Positions 7,879-16,291 of a stretch of DNA of 39,444 nucleotides are shown in pieces (within the stretch, counting starts at the first letter, position 1; each line of letters opens with the position of its first letter). The position numbers and the translations under genes are program-made. Source of the stretch: Pseudanabaena sp. (GTDB lineage Bacteria; Cyanobacteriota; Cyanobacteriia; Pseudanabaenales; Pseudanabaenaceae); contig QBMK01000011.1 in NCBI GenBank assembly GCA_003249035.1, positions 70,640 through 110,083 of the forward strand, written 5' to 3'. Under the pieces are notes generated by a model. The model was not told the DNA's origin, ran no database searches, and was given only the letters and a program-made list of their open reading frames with translations.

Positions 7879-8361
7879 ATGACTGTAACAAATGAGAGAA
7901 ATACTCTTAACCAAGATGCCATCAAATACACTTCTAGTTTTGATGGCATGGGACGGCCAAATAGTTATGCGATCGCACCAGCAATTCATGAAGTAACTGA
8001 TAATGATCAAGCTGAGACAGAAAGCATATGCACTATTATAGCTATATTTTCTTCAAGACACGAAGCTAACGATGCAGTACTAGAAATGCAGCAACAGGGC
8101 TTGAGTTCACCTCAGATTGTCATCATTTCAAACCAATATCAAGAACATCAAAACTCAATGTACTGGGAATATATTGATTCAGATAATGGTTTGCCATCAG
8201 TGCTGACAGGGCTAGGAATTAATGTAAGTGATACCTTGCAATTTTTAGAAGCTGTTAATGATGGCAAGTTTTTAGTAATAGGGCTAGTCAGCGATCGCGA
8301 TGCTAGTCAGGCTCAGTATCTCCTCAAGAACGTCGGACGTAAAGTAATCGCTGTTTATTGA
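7879..8361 (+). CDS. Stress-protein-like small protein (general stress protein 17M/YflT-type fold)
   Basis: The protein has 160 residues from the ATG that fits the GGAG. The first 55 residues look disordered. The rest (about 58-160) resembles the general-stress 17M/YflT or DUF1269-type domain: a strand TIIAIFSSRHEANDAVLEM, then LSSPQIVIIS, LTGLGINVSDTLQFLEAVNDGK, LVIGLVSDRDASQAQYLLKN and a final VIAVY strand. These domains occur in stress-induced proteins of unknown mechanism. The frame is open upstream to an ATG at 7840, which would add 13 residues. The next gene, a degenerate kinase ATPase, starts 92 bp downstream on the same strand, with a weak hairpin between them. Family assignment is moderate and function unknown. 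Confidence 0.65.
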   Translation: MTVTNERNTLNQDAIKYTSSFDGMGRPNSYAIAPAIHEVTDNDQAETESICTIIAIFSSRHEANDAVLEMQQQGLSSPQIVIISNQYQEHQNSMYWEYIDSDNGLPSVLTGLGINVSDTLQFLEAVNDGKFLVIGLVSDRDASQAQYLLKNVGRKVIAVY

Positions 8362-8372
8362 TTTGTCATGAT

Positions 8373-8405
8373 AGTTTTGAATTTATCAAAGGTAAATTCA
8401 AAACT
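8373..8405. terminator. Hairpin between the stress-like gene and the ATPase gene
   Basis: A perfect 13-bp A/T-rich stem (AGTTTTGAATTTA and its complement) encloses a 7-nt loop. There is no T tract, so it may be an attenuator or RNA-stability element rather than a full terminator. Confidence 0.5.
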
Positions 8406-8453
8406 CGAAATCAAGTTTATATCTAAATAGAAAAAAGAATTTGGATAAAAATA

Positions 8454-9107
8454 ATGAATAAGCAAAATGAAGAATCGATAGTTTTCTCTGAATACATCAA
8501 TACAATTTCACACCAGAATACTTATATAAAAGACCAAGAAAAATCTCTAAATTATTTTACAACTGAATCAATCAAGGTCAAGGAATTAAATACTACATTT
8601 ATGATTGATGAGGTCATATCTGATAGTATCTTGAGGTTGTCTAGAATTAAATCTTACAGAGGAATTCAGATTTTATTTGAAATGAATCATGATTCTATTG
8701 TGTATGCTCGACGAGATATGATCTGCTGCATGGTTAGGAATCTTATTACTAATATCGTAAAATTTGGTTCTAGTGGGGAGAAGATAAAAATCTCTTCTGA
8801 TATTGTTCAGGATAAAGTCATGGTGTCAATCTCTATCGCTGGTGGAAGTATTAATAAAAATGATTTTTATCAATTTTTTCAAGAACACGAGAATATATCT
8901 AACTTCAATAAAACTGATGAGATAATTGAAAGAATTGAATTATTATTATGTCGCCAATTTGCAGGATGGAATAGCAGCAATTTGTCAGTTATATATCGAG
9001 AAAAACAGCAAGATATTTTGTTTACCTTCTTCCTGTTAAAAGGTGTAATGAGCATACATGACAATGGAGTTAAATCAAATATCCCATTTAATACATTAGT
9101 ACATTGA
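8454..9107 (+). CDS. Degenerate histidine-kinase-type ATPase domain protein
   Basis: This 217-residue protein looks like the HATPase_c part of a sensor kinase. The N-box remains as RNLITNIVKFG (residues 95-105). The final strands LLLCRQFAGWNSSNLSVIYRE (with its usual Cys-Arg-Gln-Phe core) and ILFTFFLL match the end of the fold. However, the D-box DxGxGI is reduced to SIAGGSI, and the G2 motif GxGLGL before LLCRQF is replaced by IIERIELL. No phospho-accepting His box is visible in the 90-residue N-terminal part. ATP binding or phosphotransfer is therefore doubtful, and it may be a pseudokinase scaffold. The gene is A/T-rich with no HIP1 site, unlike its neighbours, suggesting relaxed selection or foreign origin. 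Homology is fairly clear; the role is unknown. Confidence 0.65.
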   Translation: MNKQNEESIVFSEYINTISHQNTYIKDQEKSLNYFTTESIKVKELNTTFMIDEVISDSILRLSRIKSYRGIQILFEMNHDSIVYARRDMICCMVRNLITNIVKFGSSGEKIKISSDIVQDKVMVSISIAGGSINKNDFYQFFQEHENISNFNKTDEIIERIELLLCRQFAGWNSSNLSVIYREKQQDILFTFFLLKGVMSIHDNGVKSNIPFNTLVH

Positions 9108-9125
9108 CATAGCAGATGAATATGA

Positions 9126-9189
9126 ATGAACAAAACCAAAATCTTTATCGTCTGCTACAGAAGCGGTAAAGATTTTAGTTTTGTTCATT
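9126..9189. terminator. Hairpin after the degenerate kinase gene
   Basis: A long stem pairs AATGAACAAAAC..AAAATCTTTA with its complement near 9167-9189, ending in a T-rich stretch. It lies 18 bp after the stop codon. Confidence 0.65.
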
Positions 9190-9266
9190 TGGGTTTTATG
9201 TCTTAAGCCAAACTTTAATTGCTATAAATGCTGTTTTTCATATCTTGGTTTGGCATAGATGTTGAT

Positions 9267-9310
9267 GATATTTATTTTGGTTATGACATGTCATCACCAA
9301 AATAAATATC
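9267..9310. terminator. Hairpin after polA
   Basis: A stem of GATATTTATTTTGGT and its complement encloses a short loop and ends 6 bp from the polA stop. Together with the 9126-9189 hairpin it separates the convergent transcripts. Confidence 0.65.
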
Positions 9311-9316
9311 GCTAAC

Positions 9317-12175
9317 TTACTTCGCTTCCATCCAATTTTTGCCCGTATGAATATCTACTTCTAGCTTTACCGAAAGCTTCACCGCAGTCTCCATTGCCGC
9401 TTTGATTTTTGGTTGTAGCTCGGCAACTTCATCAGGCGGAACCTCAAATACAAGTTCATCATGAACTTGCAATAGTAAACGCGCTTGATAGTCTTGTAAA
9501 AGCTCATCTACCCTCAACATCGCAATTTTAATAATATCAGCGCTAGTTCCTTGAATGGGCGCATTCACTGCCGATCGCAACAAAGCAGCCTTTTGGTAGC
9601 CACCAACCTGACTAAGCCCTCTAAAATAGCGCCTTCTACCTAATATTGTTTTCACATAGCCATCACGTTCCGCTTCAAACTCTACATCCTGCATGTAAGC
9701 AGAAATCCGCTCATAACGCTGATTGAACTTCTCAATAAATTGCTTGGCGACCTTCACTGGCACACCGATATCACGACTAAACTTTTGTGCGCCCATGCCA
9801 TAAATTACACCGTAATTAATGATTTTCGCCAAGCGCCGCTCATCACTTGTTACTTCTTCTTTCTCTAAGAGCAGTTGTGCCGTGACAGTATGCACGTCTT
9901 CACCAGCATTAAAAGCTCTCATCAGCTCAGGCTCTTGACTCAAGTGCGCCAAAATCCGCAGTTCAATCTGGGAATAATCGGCAGATACCAAGATCCAATC
10001 CTCTTTTGGCAAAAATCCTGCTCTAATCCGCTTACTGAAAGAAGTGCGAATAGGAATATTTTGTAAGTTGGGATTAGAGCTGCTCAAACGCCCAGTTGAG
10101 GCAACAGTTTGATTGAAATCAGTATGTACTCGCCCAGTCTTTGGCTGAATCAGTGATGGCAAAGCATCAACATAAGTAGATTTGAGTTTAGCGAGGGTAC
10201 GATTTTCTAGAATTGTGTCAATTAGGGGATGATCGCCTTCTAATTTATTGAGCACGGCAACGTCGGTGGAATAGCCTGTGGCACTTTTACGCGATTTTTT
10301 AATAAATTTTTCACCTAATAATTCTAAGAGGATTTCACTTAATTGCTTAGGCGAGTTGAGGTTAAACTCTTTGCCAGCTTGAGCATAAGCTGCGATCGCT
10401 AAAGCATCCAAATCCTTTTCTAATTCCAGAGAGAATGCACCTAGGTATTCTTTGTCAATTCTGATGCCGCGCCATTCCATTTCGGCAAGAATTGGCTCTA
10501 AGGGCATTTCCACATTTTGAAATAAATCCCAAAGTTCTGGAACTGCGGTCAATTGCGATCGCAAAATTGCCACAAGCTGATAGGTAATATAGGTATCCAT
10601 ACCGCAATATTGAGCAACCGAGGGAATGGCAACTTCCGAGATCGATTTGCGCTTGCCAACCAGGGTTTTGTAACTGACCGTGCGAATCTGGAGCAAGTCC
10701 ATCGCCATATCATCAAGTTTGTGACTTGCCTCTGGATCGATAACATAGCTAGCGATCATCGTGTCAAATATCACGCCTGTTAGCTCAATTCCTGCGGCTT
10801 TGAACATCAAGCGATCGAACTTAGCATTTTGCAAATATTTAGGATAACTAGCATCTTCGAGAATTGGTCTGAGAATCTCCCTCACCTCTTCCCATTGCAG
10901 ATTTTGTCCTTCGACATGGCTTAAAGGAATATAGGCAATCTCGTTAATTGAGGCTCCCCAGCAACAACCAACTCCTACTAATTCTGCTTCAAAGGGATTT
11001 AATGCCGAGGTCTCAGTATCCCATGCAGCTGGTTGTTTGCCGCTGAGAGTTTCACATAGTTTTTCTAGTTTTGAGATCGTGTCAATAATCTGCACATCTA
11101 ATCTCAAAGAAGCGGAAGCAGCGATCGCCTGATCTGCCTCCTGTTTTGCAAAGTCAAACCATAATTCCTCATCTTCTCCAGTATTTTGATTTTGGGGAGG
11201 ATCAATCTTGCTCGCCTCGCTCTTTTGAAAAGAAGGTTTAACAGAGGGCTTTTCATAGTTTCCTGATAACTTTGACTGAATCTGATCAACCCGATTTACA
11301 AAAGCTTTAAGTTCAAGCTCTTCTAATAAAGGAATTAACTCTGCGGTATCAAAGCCAGTCAATTTGCAATCAGCGATCGCGATCGCAAGCGGCACATCAG
11401 TTTTGATCGTCGCCATAAATTGCGAATGTTTAGCAGCTTCAATCCCTTGCTCAAGTTTGGCTTTAATTGCTCCCTTCATCTTCGGTACAGCCGCTAACAC
11501 ATTCTCTAAATTGCCATATTCTTCGATTAATTTGATCGCTGTTTTCTCACCTATACCACGCACCCCAGGAATGTTGTCCGAAGCATCTCCACAGAGGGCT
11601 TTATAGTCTACAACCTGAGTAGGTAGCACTCCTAGTCGAGCTTTCACTTCATCAGAATGATATTCGACGATCTTATCTTTTTGTCCGATATTCAGTACTG
11701 AAATGCGCTTTTCAATATCAATCAACTGAAACAAATCGCGATCGCCGCTTAAGATTTTAACCCTGTAACCTTCATTGCTCGCCGCCTGCGAGAGAGTTCC
11801 TAACACATCATCCGCCTCAAACCCAGCCTGCGTAATCGCTGGCAGATTCATAGCCGCTAAAACTCTCTGTAGGTTCTTTATATCAGGAATAAAGCTCTCA
11901 GGTGTTTCCGAGCGATTGGCTTTGTAAGTTTCATCGATTTCATGGCGAAAAGTTGGTACAGCAAGGTCAAAGGCGATCGCCACAGCAGCAGGTTTTTCGC
12001 GATCGAGCATTTCGATTAATGCTTTTAAAAAGCCAAAACAAATACTGGTCGGGATTCCTGTCGATGTTCGTAAGCCGCCTTCTGGGTGTTTGCCGAAAGC
12101 ATAAAAGGCTCTGAACGCGAGGGAATGTCCGTCAACGAGTAAAAATGTGGGGTGAGTTTGTTGGCTTGAATTCAT
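9317..12175 (-). CDS. polA: DNA polymerase I (5' nuclease, 3'-5' exonuclease, polymerase)
   Basis: This 952-residue three-domain enzyme serves Okazaki-fragment processing and repair. The 5' nuclease domain (1-300) has LVDGHSLAFRAFYAF, ADDVLG (121-126), SGDRDLFQL and CGDASDNIPGVRGIGEKTA. The proofreading domain (about 365-545) keeps all acidic residues: Asp386/Glu388 in WDTETS, Asp454 in QNAKFDRLMF, and Tyr523/Asp527 in QYCGMD. Unlike some bacterial Pol I enzymes, it should therefore proofread. The polymerase domain has motif A ADYSQIELRILAH, motif B RRLAKIINYGVIYGM and motif C LLQVHDELVFE, with catalytic Asp906. The linker at about 305-345 is hydrophilic and variable. It begins with MNSSQQ on the minus strand, divergent from the next gene. 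Identity is certain. Confidence 0.98.
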   Translation of the reverse strand: MNSSQQTHPTFLLVDGHSLAFRAFYAFGKHPEGGLRTSTGIPTSICFGFLKALIEMLDREKPAAVAIAFDLAVPTFRHEIDETYKANRSETPESFIPDIKNLQRVLAAMNLPAITQAGFEADDVLGTLSQAASNEGYRVKILSGDRDLFQLIDIEKRISVLNIGQKDKIVEYHSDEVKARLGVLPTQVVDYKALCGDASDNIPGVRGIGEKTAIKLIEEYGNLENVLAAVPKMKGAIKAKLEQGIEAAKHSQFMATIKTDVPLAIAIADCKLTGFDTAELIPLLEELELKAFVNRVDQIQSKLSGNYEKPSVKPSFQKSEASKIDPPQNQNTGEDEELWFDFAKQEADQAIAASASLRLDVQIIDTISKLEKLCETLSGKQPAAWDTETSALNPFEAELVGVGCCWGASINEIAYIPLSHVEGQNLQWEEVREILRPILEDASYPKYLQNAKFDRLMFKAAGIELTGVIFDTMIASYVIDPEASHKLDDMAMDLLQIRTVSYKTLVGKRKSISEVAIPSVAQYCGMDTYITYQLVAILRSQLTAVPELWDLFQNVEMPLEPILAEMEWRGIRIDKEYLGAFSLELEKDLDALAIAAYAQAGKEFNLNSPKQLSEILLELLGEKFIKKSRKSATGYSTDVAVLNKLEGDHPLIDTILENRTLAKLKSTYVDALPSLIQPKTGRVHTDFNQTVASTGRLSSSNPNLQNIPIRTSFSKRIRAGFLPKEDWILVSADYSQIELRILAHLSQEPELMRAFNAGEDVHTVTAQLLLEKEEVTSDERRLAKIINYGVIYGMGAQKFSRDIGVPVKVAKQFIEKFNQRYERISAYMQDVEFEAERDGYVKTILGRRRYFRGLSQVGGYQKAALLRSAVNAPIQGTSADIIKIAMLRVDELLQDYQARLLLQVHDELVFEVPPDEVAELQPKIKAAMETAVKLSVKLEVDIHTGKNWMEAK

Positions 12176-12394
12176 GATGCTTATTTGAAATTCTTGAAAA
12201 ATTTGGCGAACGCTAGTCTTAGGTTAACCGATTGCTGATTATAGTGCGATCGCGGCCAAGTTCTTCCATAGTCTCTCATGGAGTCCTGACAGTCGCTAGC
12301 ATTTGTAGTGAATCAAGTTTATGCTTAAACTGAATATGTAGTTAAGCTAAACAGTCAGAAATCGCTGAAGCTAAACTGCTCTAACACGCTTTTA

Positions 12395-12431
12395 CAAAAA
12401 AAGAAAAAAGTGTGATCGCACCTTTCTTTTT
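12395..12431. terminator. Hairpin just upstream of the YFFG-motif gene
   Basis: An A-rich arm (AAAAAAAGAAAAAAGTG) pairs imperfectly with a T-rich arm (CACCTTTCTTTTTT) around TGATCG. It ends 1-2 bp before the preferred ATG. It may terminate upstream transcription or sequester the 5' end. Confidence 0.45.
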
Positions 12432-12432
12432 T

Positions 12433-14076
12433 ATGATGGTAGTCATGCCAAGATTTCAAAGCCGACTTTTTAATTGGATCGATCGCTCGTTACCTGCCAG
12501 CTTAGGCCGTAATGTTAGGCGATCGCTCGATCAAAAATTCCAACAGCTTGCGGGACTCTCGCTCCAAGAGTTTCCACGTTTGCTGGCTTATCAAGCGGCA
12601 AAGGCAGTGCTTTATCCTGTATATCTAATTGCGTCAACGACCAAGCGTACTTTTCCATCTCTTAATCGTAGTAAAATCGAGGAAAGGGAAAAAATACGAT
12701 CTCAAACTGATGTGACAGGTTTGTTATCCGAATCCGAAGTAGCTACTGCAAATGTTGAGAATGGGATTAGTCAAGAAGTTGCTTCAAAAAATGATTTTCC
12801 GAAGCCAGAAATTCCATTATTTTTTCGCCCGTTAGCTAGGTTTTTAGATTGGATTGATCGCACTAAAATTCGATTAGATCTAAGTATTGCGGCGATCGTT
12901 AAGCGTTCATCAGATAATCTCTCAAATCCAGACAAGCCTGAATTTGAACAAAAACTGATCGCCAATCGCCTCTTTGCAGAAATTTGGCAACAACAGATTG
13001 AGCGGGGTAAAGCTGAACAAACCTCTTTAAAAGAAAGTAATGGATTAGCTGAAAATGTAGCTCTGGGAAAAAATGCAAGACTAGAAAAGTTTCGCCGTTT
13101 GATTGAAGCTGCGATCGCCTATTTTTTTGGCAATCAAGTCCAGACTCAAGAGCAGAGCTTGGCGAGTGACGAAGCAGCCCCAGAGATATTAAGCACAAAA
13201 TCTACTAATACAGAATCTTTACCTGATAGTCCCAAGTTAAGGCGGCGACGAGTCACAGGGGCAAAATCTGGAAAGCTTAAAGAAAACTTATCTCTAGCTG
13301 AAAGTAGCAATTTAGATCGATTAAGAGATCTAATTGCGGCGGCGATTGATTATTTCATTGGTAAACGATCGCTAGATAGCGACCCAGAGGCTAAGGCTGA
13401 TGGGATGACAGGTAACAATTCCGAATCACTGTCAGAGCAGTTAATTGATAAGCTTCAGATCAGATCTGGAAGGTATCCCCAACGAGATCAAAATTTTGAA
13501 GCAGAATTTTCTGATGCTCTCAAAATTGATAATCAACTTGAACACTTACAAAAGATAATCGAAGAAGCGTTCGCCTATTTCTTTGGTAAAGAGCGATCGC
13601 AATCAACTCTAGATGAGATATCGGACATCACTCCCTCTGACGAAGCTTGGTTAACGATGGAGGATATATTTGGTGATGACAATGGGCCATGGCCGCTTTC
13701 ATTGGAATATGAATCCATTGCATTTAGCAAATCGCCAGATCGGACAGCCATCAATTCGTCAGGAGAGTTACAAAATTTTGAAACCACAACTACGCAAATC
13801 TCCCAGACGCGACTGGAAGGCAGCTTAATTTTTGAGGAAGAGGCACTCATGTATGAACAACAACACTCTGATAATGAAAACGATCGTCCTCTCCGTGCAT
13901 GGATTGAGGCAAAAGCAACTATTTTAGGCTATGCCTATAATCCCGTTATGACGCTAATTCTATGGATTGATGCGATCATTCTCAAGATCGAAAATTTGGT
14001 TATTAATCTTTTGAAAGGATTAATTAGTTTGCCAAAACGCTTAATTAAATTTATGCGTCATGGGAAAAAACGTTAA
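12433..14076 (+). CDS. Hypothetical protein with three YFFG-type and three WID-type motifs
   Basis: I do not recognise a named family. The protein is about 547 residues, mostly hydrophilic and probably disordered, punctuated by amphipathic segments. Three similar motifs occur 76-77 residues apart: RRLIEAAIAYFFGNQ (from about 13081), RDLIAAAIDYFIGKR (about 13312) and QKIIEEAFAYFFGKE (about 13540). A second motif appears as NWIDRSL near the N-terminus, DWIDRTK in the middle and LWIDAII near the C-terminus, the last within a hydrophobic stretch (LILWIDAIILKIENLVINLLKGLI region). The protein ends in a basic tail. The pattern suggests a scaffold that docks a partner or membrane repeatedly, which is inference. 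ATGs at 12433, 12436 and 12445 are all possible; the GTG at 12412 lies inside a hairpin and is unlikely. The last base of its TAA overlaps the end of the convergent nuclease gene. Confidence 0.75.
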   Translation: MMVVMPRFQSRLFNWIDRSLPASLGRNVRRSLDQKFQQLAGLSLQEFPRLLAYQAAKAVLYPVYLIASTTKRTFPSLNRSKIEEREKIRSQTDVTGLLSESEVATANVENGISQEVASKNDFPKPEIPLFFRPLARFLDWIDRTKIRLDLSIAAIVKRSSDNLSNPDKPEFEQKLIANRLFAEIWQQQIERGKAEQTSLKESNGLAENVALGKNARLEKFRRLIEAAIAYFFGNQVQTQEQSLASDEAAPEILSTKSTNTESLPDSPKLRRRRVTGAKSGKLKENLSLAESSNLDRLRDLIAAAIDYFIGKRSLDSDPEAKADGMTGNNSESLSEQLIDKLQIRSGRYPQRDQNFEAEFSDALKIDNQLEHLQKIIEEAFAYFFGKERSQSTLDEISDITPSDEAWLTMEDIFGDDNGPWPLSLEYESIAFSKSPDRTAINSSGELQNFETTTTQISQTRLEGSLIFEEEALMYEQQHSDNENDRPLRAWIEAKATILGYAYNPVMTLILWIDAIILKIENLVINLLKGLISLPKRLIKFMRHGKKR

Positions 14077-15983
14077 AGCACAGCGCTGCATAAATTTTGC
14101 CAATGCTTCCAAATAATTACCATTGCCATCGTGTCGAGACGACAATATTGATAAAGTAATTCTTTCCATTGCGATCGCATTGCTTGATTGTCTGCATGAT
14201 CGCGATTCTCGCCATACATAAGATCTTGATAGGCGAGCATTGCGCCAGCTCCCTCATTTACCACTTGAATGCGATCGCCTATTTGCACTTGAGATAACAC
14301 ATCATAGGGACTCAGAATTTCACCGTCAACTTCCCGATAATATTCTTGAAAGCAAGGAATTTCATGCAAATAGGGATTAGTTTTCCAGACCGCAGGTAAA
14401 ACGCATTTTAGAGAAGTCCTTCCTTTCATTAATGGATGAAAGTAATGATTGAGTGTGAGGGCATTCATATCAACCAAATTGGATTTCCCCTTAGTTCCTA
14501 GTTTGGCAGTATTTGACAACCAAGTTTGCAATTGAGGATTGACATAACCATAGACTTGCATTTGATAGTAAATATCGCGTAACACACTATTCTCATGGGT
14601 TGCCCATGTCAAAATTGTCCCGCGATTGCCTAGGCATTCCATTAGAGATTCTGCAAACTGGAAATTCGGGAAAGTATTTTCCAGATCGAGCCATTCAGTC
14701 TGAATTGGCGGCGCTTCTGGCTCTAAGATCGTATGACAACTCCACTGAAAAGCTACCTGCTCATAGGTTTGCATCCCTGCACGATAGGGGATTGCCATGC
14801 GTGAGGTTTCAAAATCAATAAAATGAATTGGATATTCAACCTGCCCGATAATTTTGGGGAGATGGTCAGAAATCCACTCTTTATTTTTTTGGGTGTATTC
14901 GATTTGAATCAGCTGACGATGACTATAAGTATCGTCATTGAGTTCTTCTAAAGGAACATCAAACATACTTGCTTTCTTTTGCTGAATCATTTCATTAACT
15001 AGAGGGGTCTCATGACCGCCAACTCTACCCATCTGGTAGAGTTCTAGTACATGATTTTCCACGTCAGCAAGATCGCCCCAGCATTGCTTGAATCCGTCAC
15101 GAGAATCTCGCTCGTTAGCACGATACTCGCAGCTTTTACAGCCTTTATTGATTGGTGCAAAGATTTCAGGCGATTGCTCAATCAAGTAGCCTAAATATTT
15201 TTGGGCTGAAGCGAGCGTTGGCTCGATTAGTTCAGCAACTTCGGTTGAGATATTCACCTTGGTGAGAAATCGATCATTTTGGATGTCTTGAATATCTCCA
15301 GTAAAGTTGACTTTAACCCCGTTAAATTTAGAAAAAGAATTACGATGGGTAGCTAGGCGCTGAATCTGGAAATAGGAAGCAAGATGATCGATTTCAGTAG
15401 TTTTAGAGCGATCTGGAACGAGCAAGTAAGGGGAAATTTCGACTTTGAGATCGGGTAAATTCTGCACCAGCATCTCTTGCAAGATCCCAACTTGATAAGC
15501 AACATCTTCGATGATATATCTCCATTCACCGCCAACTTTACCAGTACGCTTATTCCGAAAAAGCGAAAGATTGCGATATTTGATTAGGTCTTCGTGAGCA
15601 GCACTATCAAAGCCTTTGGCTCTAATTTCGATAATCTCAATGCGATCGCCCTGTTTAACAAGAATATCAGCACGGGCTAGTTTACGATCTGCATAGAGAA
15701 CTGGCTCAAAGAGAATTACATTCTCTTGTTGTAAATATGCGATCGTTTCTTGGGCAGCTTTTGCCATGCATTCATCAGATTTTAGATGCGCGGAAATATA
15801 TATACCCTCAGGATAAAGAAGGTGCGCAATCTTACTGATGATGAAATTCCCATCGGCTAATATTCTGGTGTAAGGATCAACGCGATCGACAGTAGGATAG
15901 CCCAACTTCTTGTAATAAAGTTTGGTTGTGCAACTGCGCGCAGTCTTAAGATCGGATTTCGTCAGATAAATAGGATGAGACAT
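14073..15983 (-). CDS. DUF2779 protein: Cas4/RecB-like N-terminus plus DEDDy-type exonuclease domain
   Basis: The protein has 636 residues. The N-terminal half resembles the PD-(D/E)XK region of RecB/Cas4-like nucleases: LTKSDLKTARSC with Cys18, ARADILV (Asp106) and EIIEIRAKG, where the usual E-x-K appears as E-x-R. A cysteine cluster CKSC (282, 285) and Cys301 completes a possible four-Cys iron-sulphur site with Cys18. The C-terminal part (about 385-625) is the DUF2779 RNase-H-like domain: HFIDFETSRMAIP (Asp390/Glu392), TWATHENSVLRD and YCRLD (Tyr613, Asp617), which together look like a complete DEDDy 3'-5' exonuclease site. No helicase is fused or adjacent. It starts at an ATG with SHPIYLTK, and its stop overlaps that of the convergent upstream gene. 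A repair or defence role is inferred. Confidence 0.82.
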   Translation of the reverse strand: MSHPIYLTKSDLKTARSCTTKLYYKKLGYPTVDRVDPYTRILADGNFIISKIAHLLYPEGIYISAHLKSDECMAKAAQETIAYLQQENVILFEPVLYADRKLARADILVKQGDRIEIIEIRAKGFDSAAHEDLIKYRNLSLFRNKRTGKVGGEWRYIIEDVAYQVGILQEMLVQNLPDLKVEISPYLLVPDRSKTTEIDHLASYFQIQRLATHRNSFSKFNGVKVNFTGDIQDIQNDRFLTKVNISTEVAELIEPTLASAQKYLGYLIEQSPEIFAPINKGCKSCEYRANERDSRDGFKQCWGDLADVENHVLELYQMGRVGGHETPLVNEMIQQKKASMFDVPLEELNDDTYSHRQLIQIEYTQKNKEWISDHLPKIIGQVEYPIHFIDFETSRMAIPYRAGMQTYEQVAFQWSCHTILEPEAPPIQTEWLDLENTFPNFQFAESLMECLGNRGTILTWATHENSVLRDIYYQMQVYGYVNPQLQTWLSNTAKLGTKGKSNLVDMNALTLNHYFHPLMKGRTSLKCVLPAVWKTNPYLHEIPCFQEYYREVDGEILSPYDVLSQVQIGDRIQVVNEGAGAMLAYQDLMYGENRDHADNQAMRSQWKELLYQYCRLDTMAMVIIWKHWQNLCSAVL

Positions 15984-16291
15984 ACTGCCTAAAATACTTC
16001 GCTATATAAATTTAGCACGAACGCCTGTATTTACTTGTAATGGAAATCGTTGATGATGGTACTCGCTATCTTGATTGCTTGATTGTCAGGAGTAAACGAG
16101 CAGAATGTAATGCGATCGAGATTCCTGAATGTTGGACTTTCAGAGATTTTTTATGATGTCTTAGCTGATTGACAATTCTCATCATAAAAATTGGCTTTGA
16201 TAAAAATTAGTATATGGCTGATTGTCCATGCTCCAGCTTTCAGCACAAAGCATTACAATGTGAGTAACTCTCCATCGTGATATTTCTTCTT
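15984..16291. other. Divergent intergenic region between the DUF2779 and GST-like genes
   Basis: The region holds a possible 38-codon open frame (16040-16156), a hairpin (about 16146-16188, arms ATTTTTTATGATG and CATCATAAAAAT) and a family B-like end GACAATTCTCATCATAAAAA (16171-16190). Promoters for both flanking genes must lie here; none is clear enough to mark. Confidence 0.5.
16040..16156 (+). CDS. Possible small ORF or gene remnant, 38 residues
   Basis: An ATG at 16040 opens a 38-codon frame ending in TGA. Its product starts MEIVDDGTRYLDCLIVRSK and ends ECWTFRDFL. Its composition is protein-like and it includes a GCGATCG site, but no ribosome binding site is visible and it ends inside a hairpin. 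It may be the 5' remnant of a gene cut by the family B-like half element that follows. I do not recognise the family. Confidence 0.3.
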   Translation: MEIVDDGTRYLDCLIVRSKRAECNAIEIPECWTFRDFL

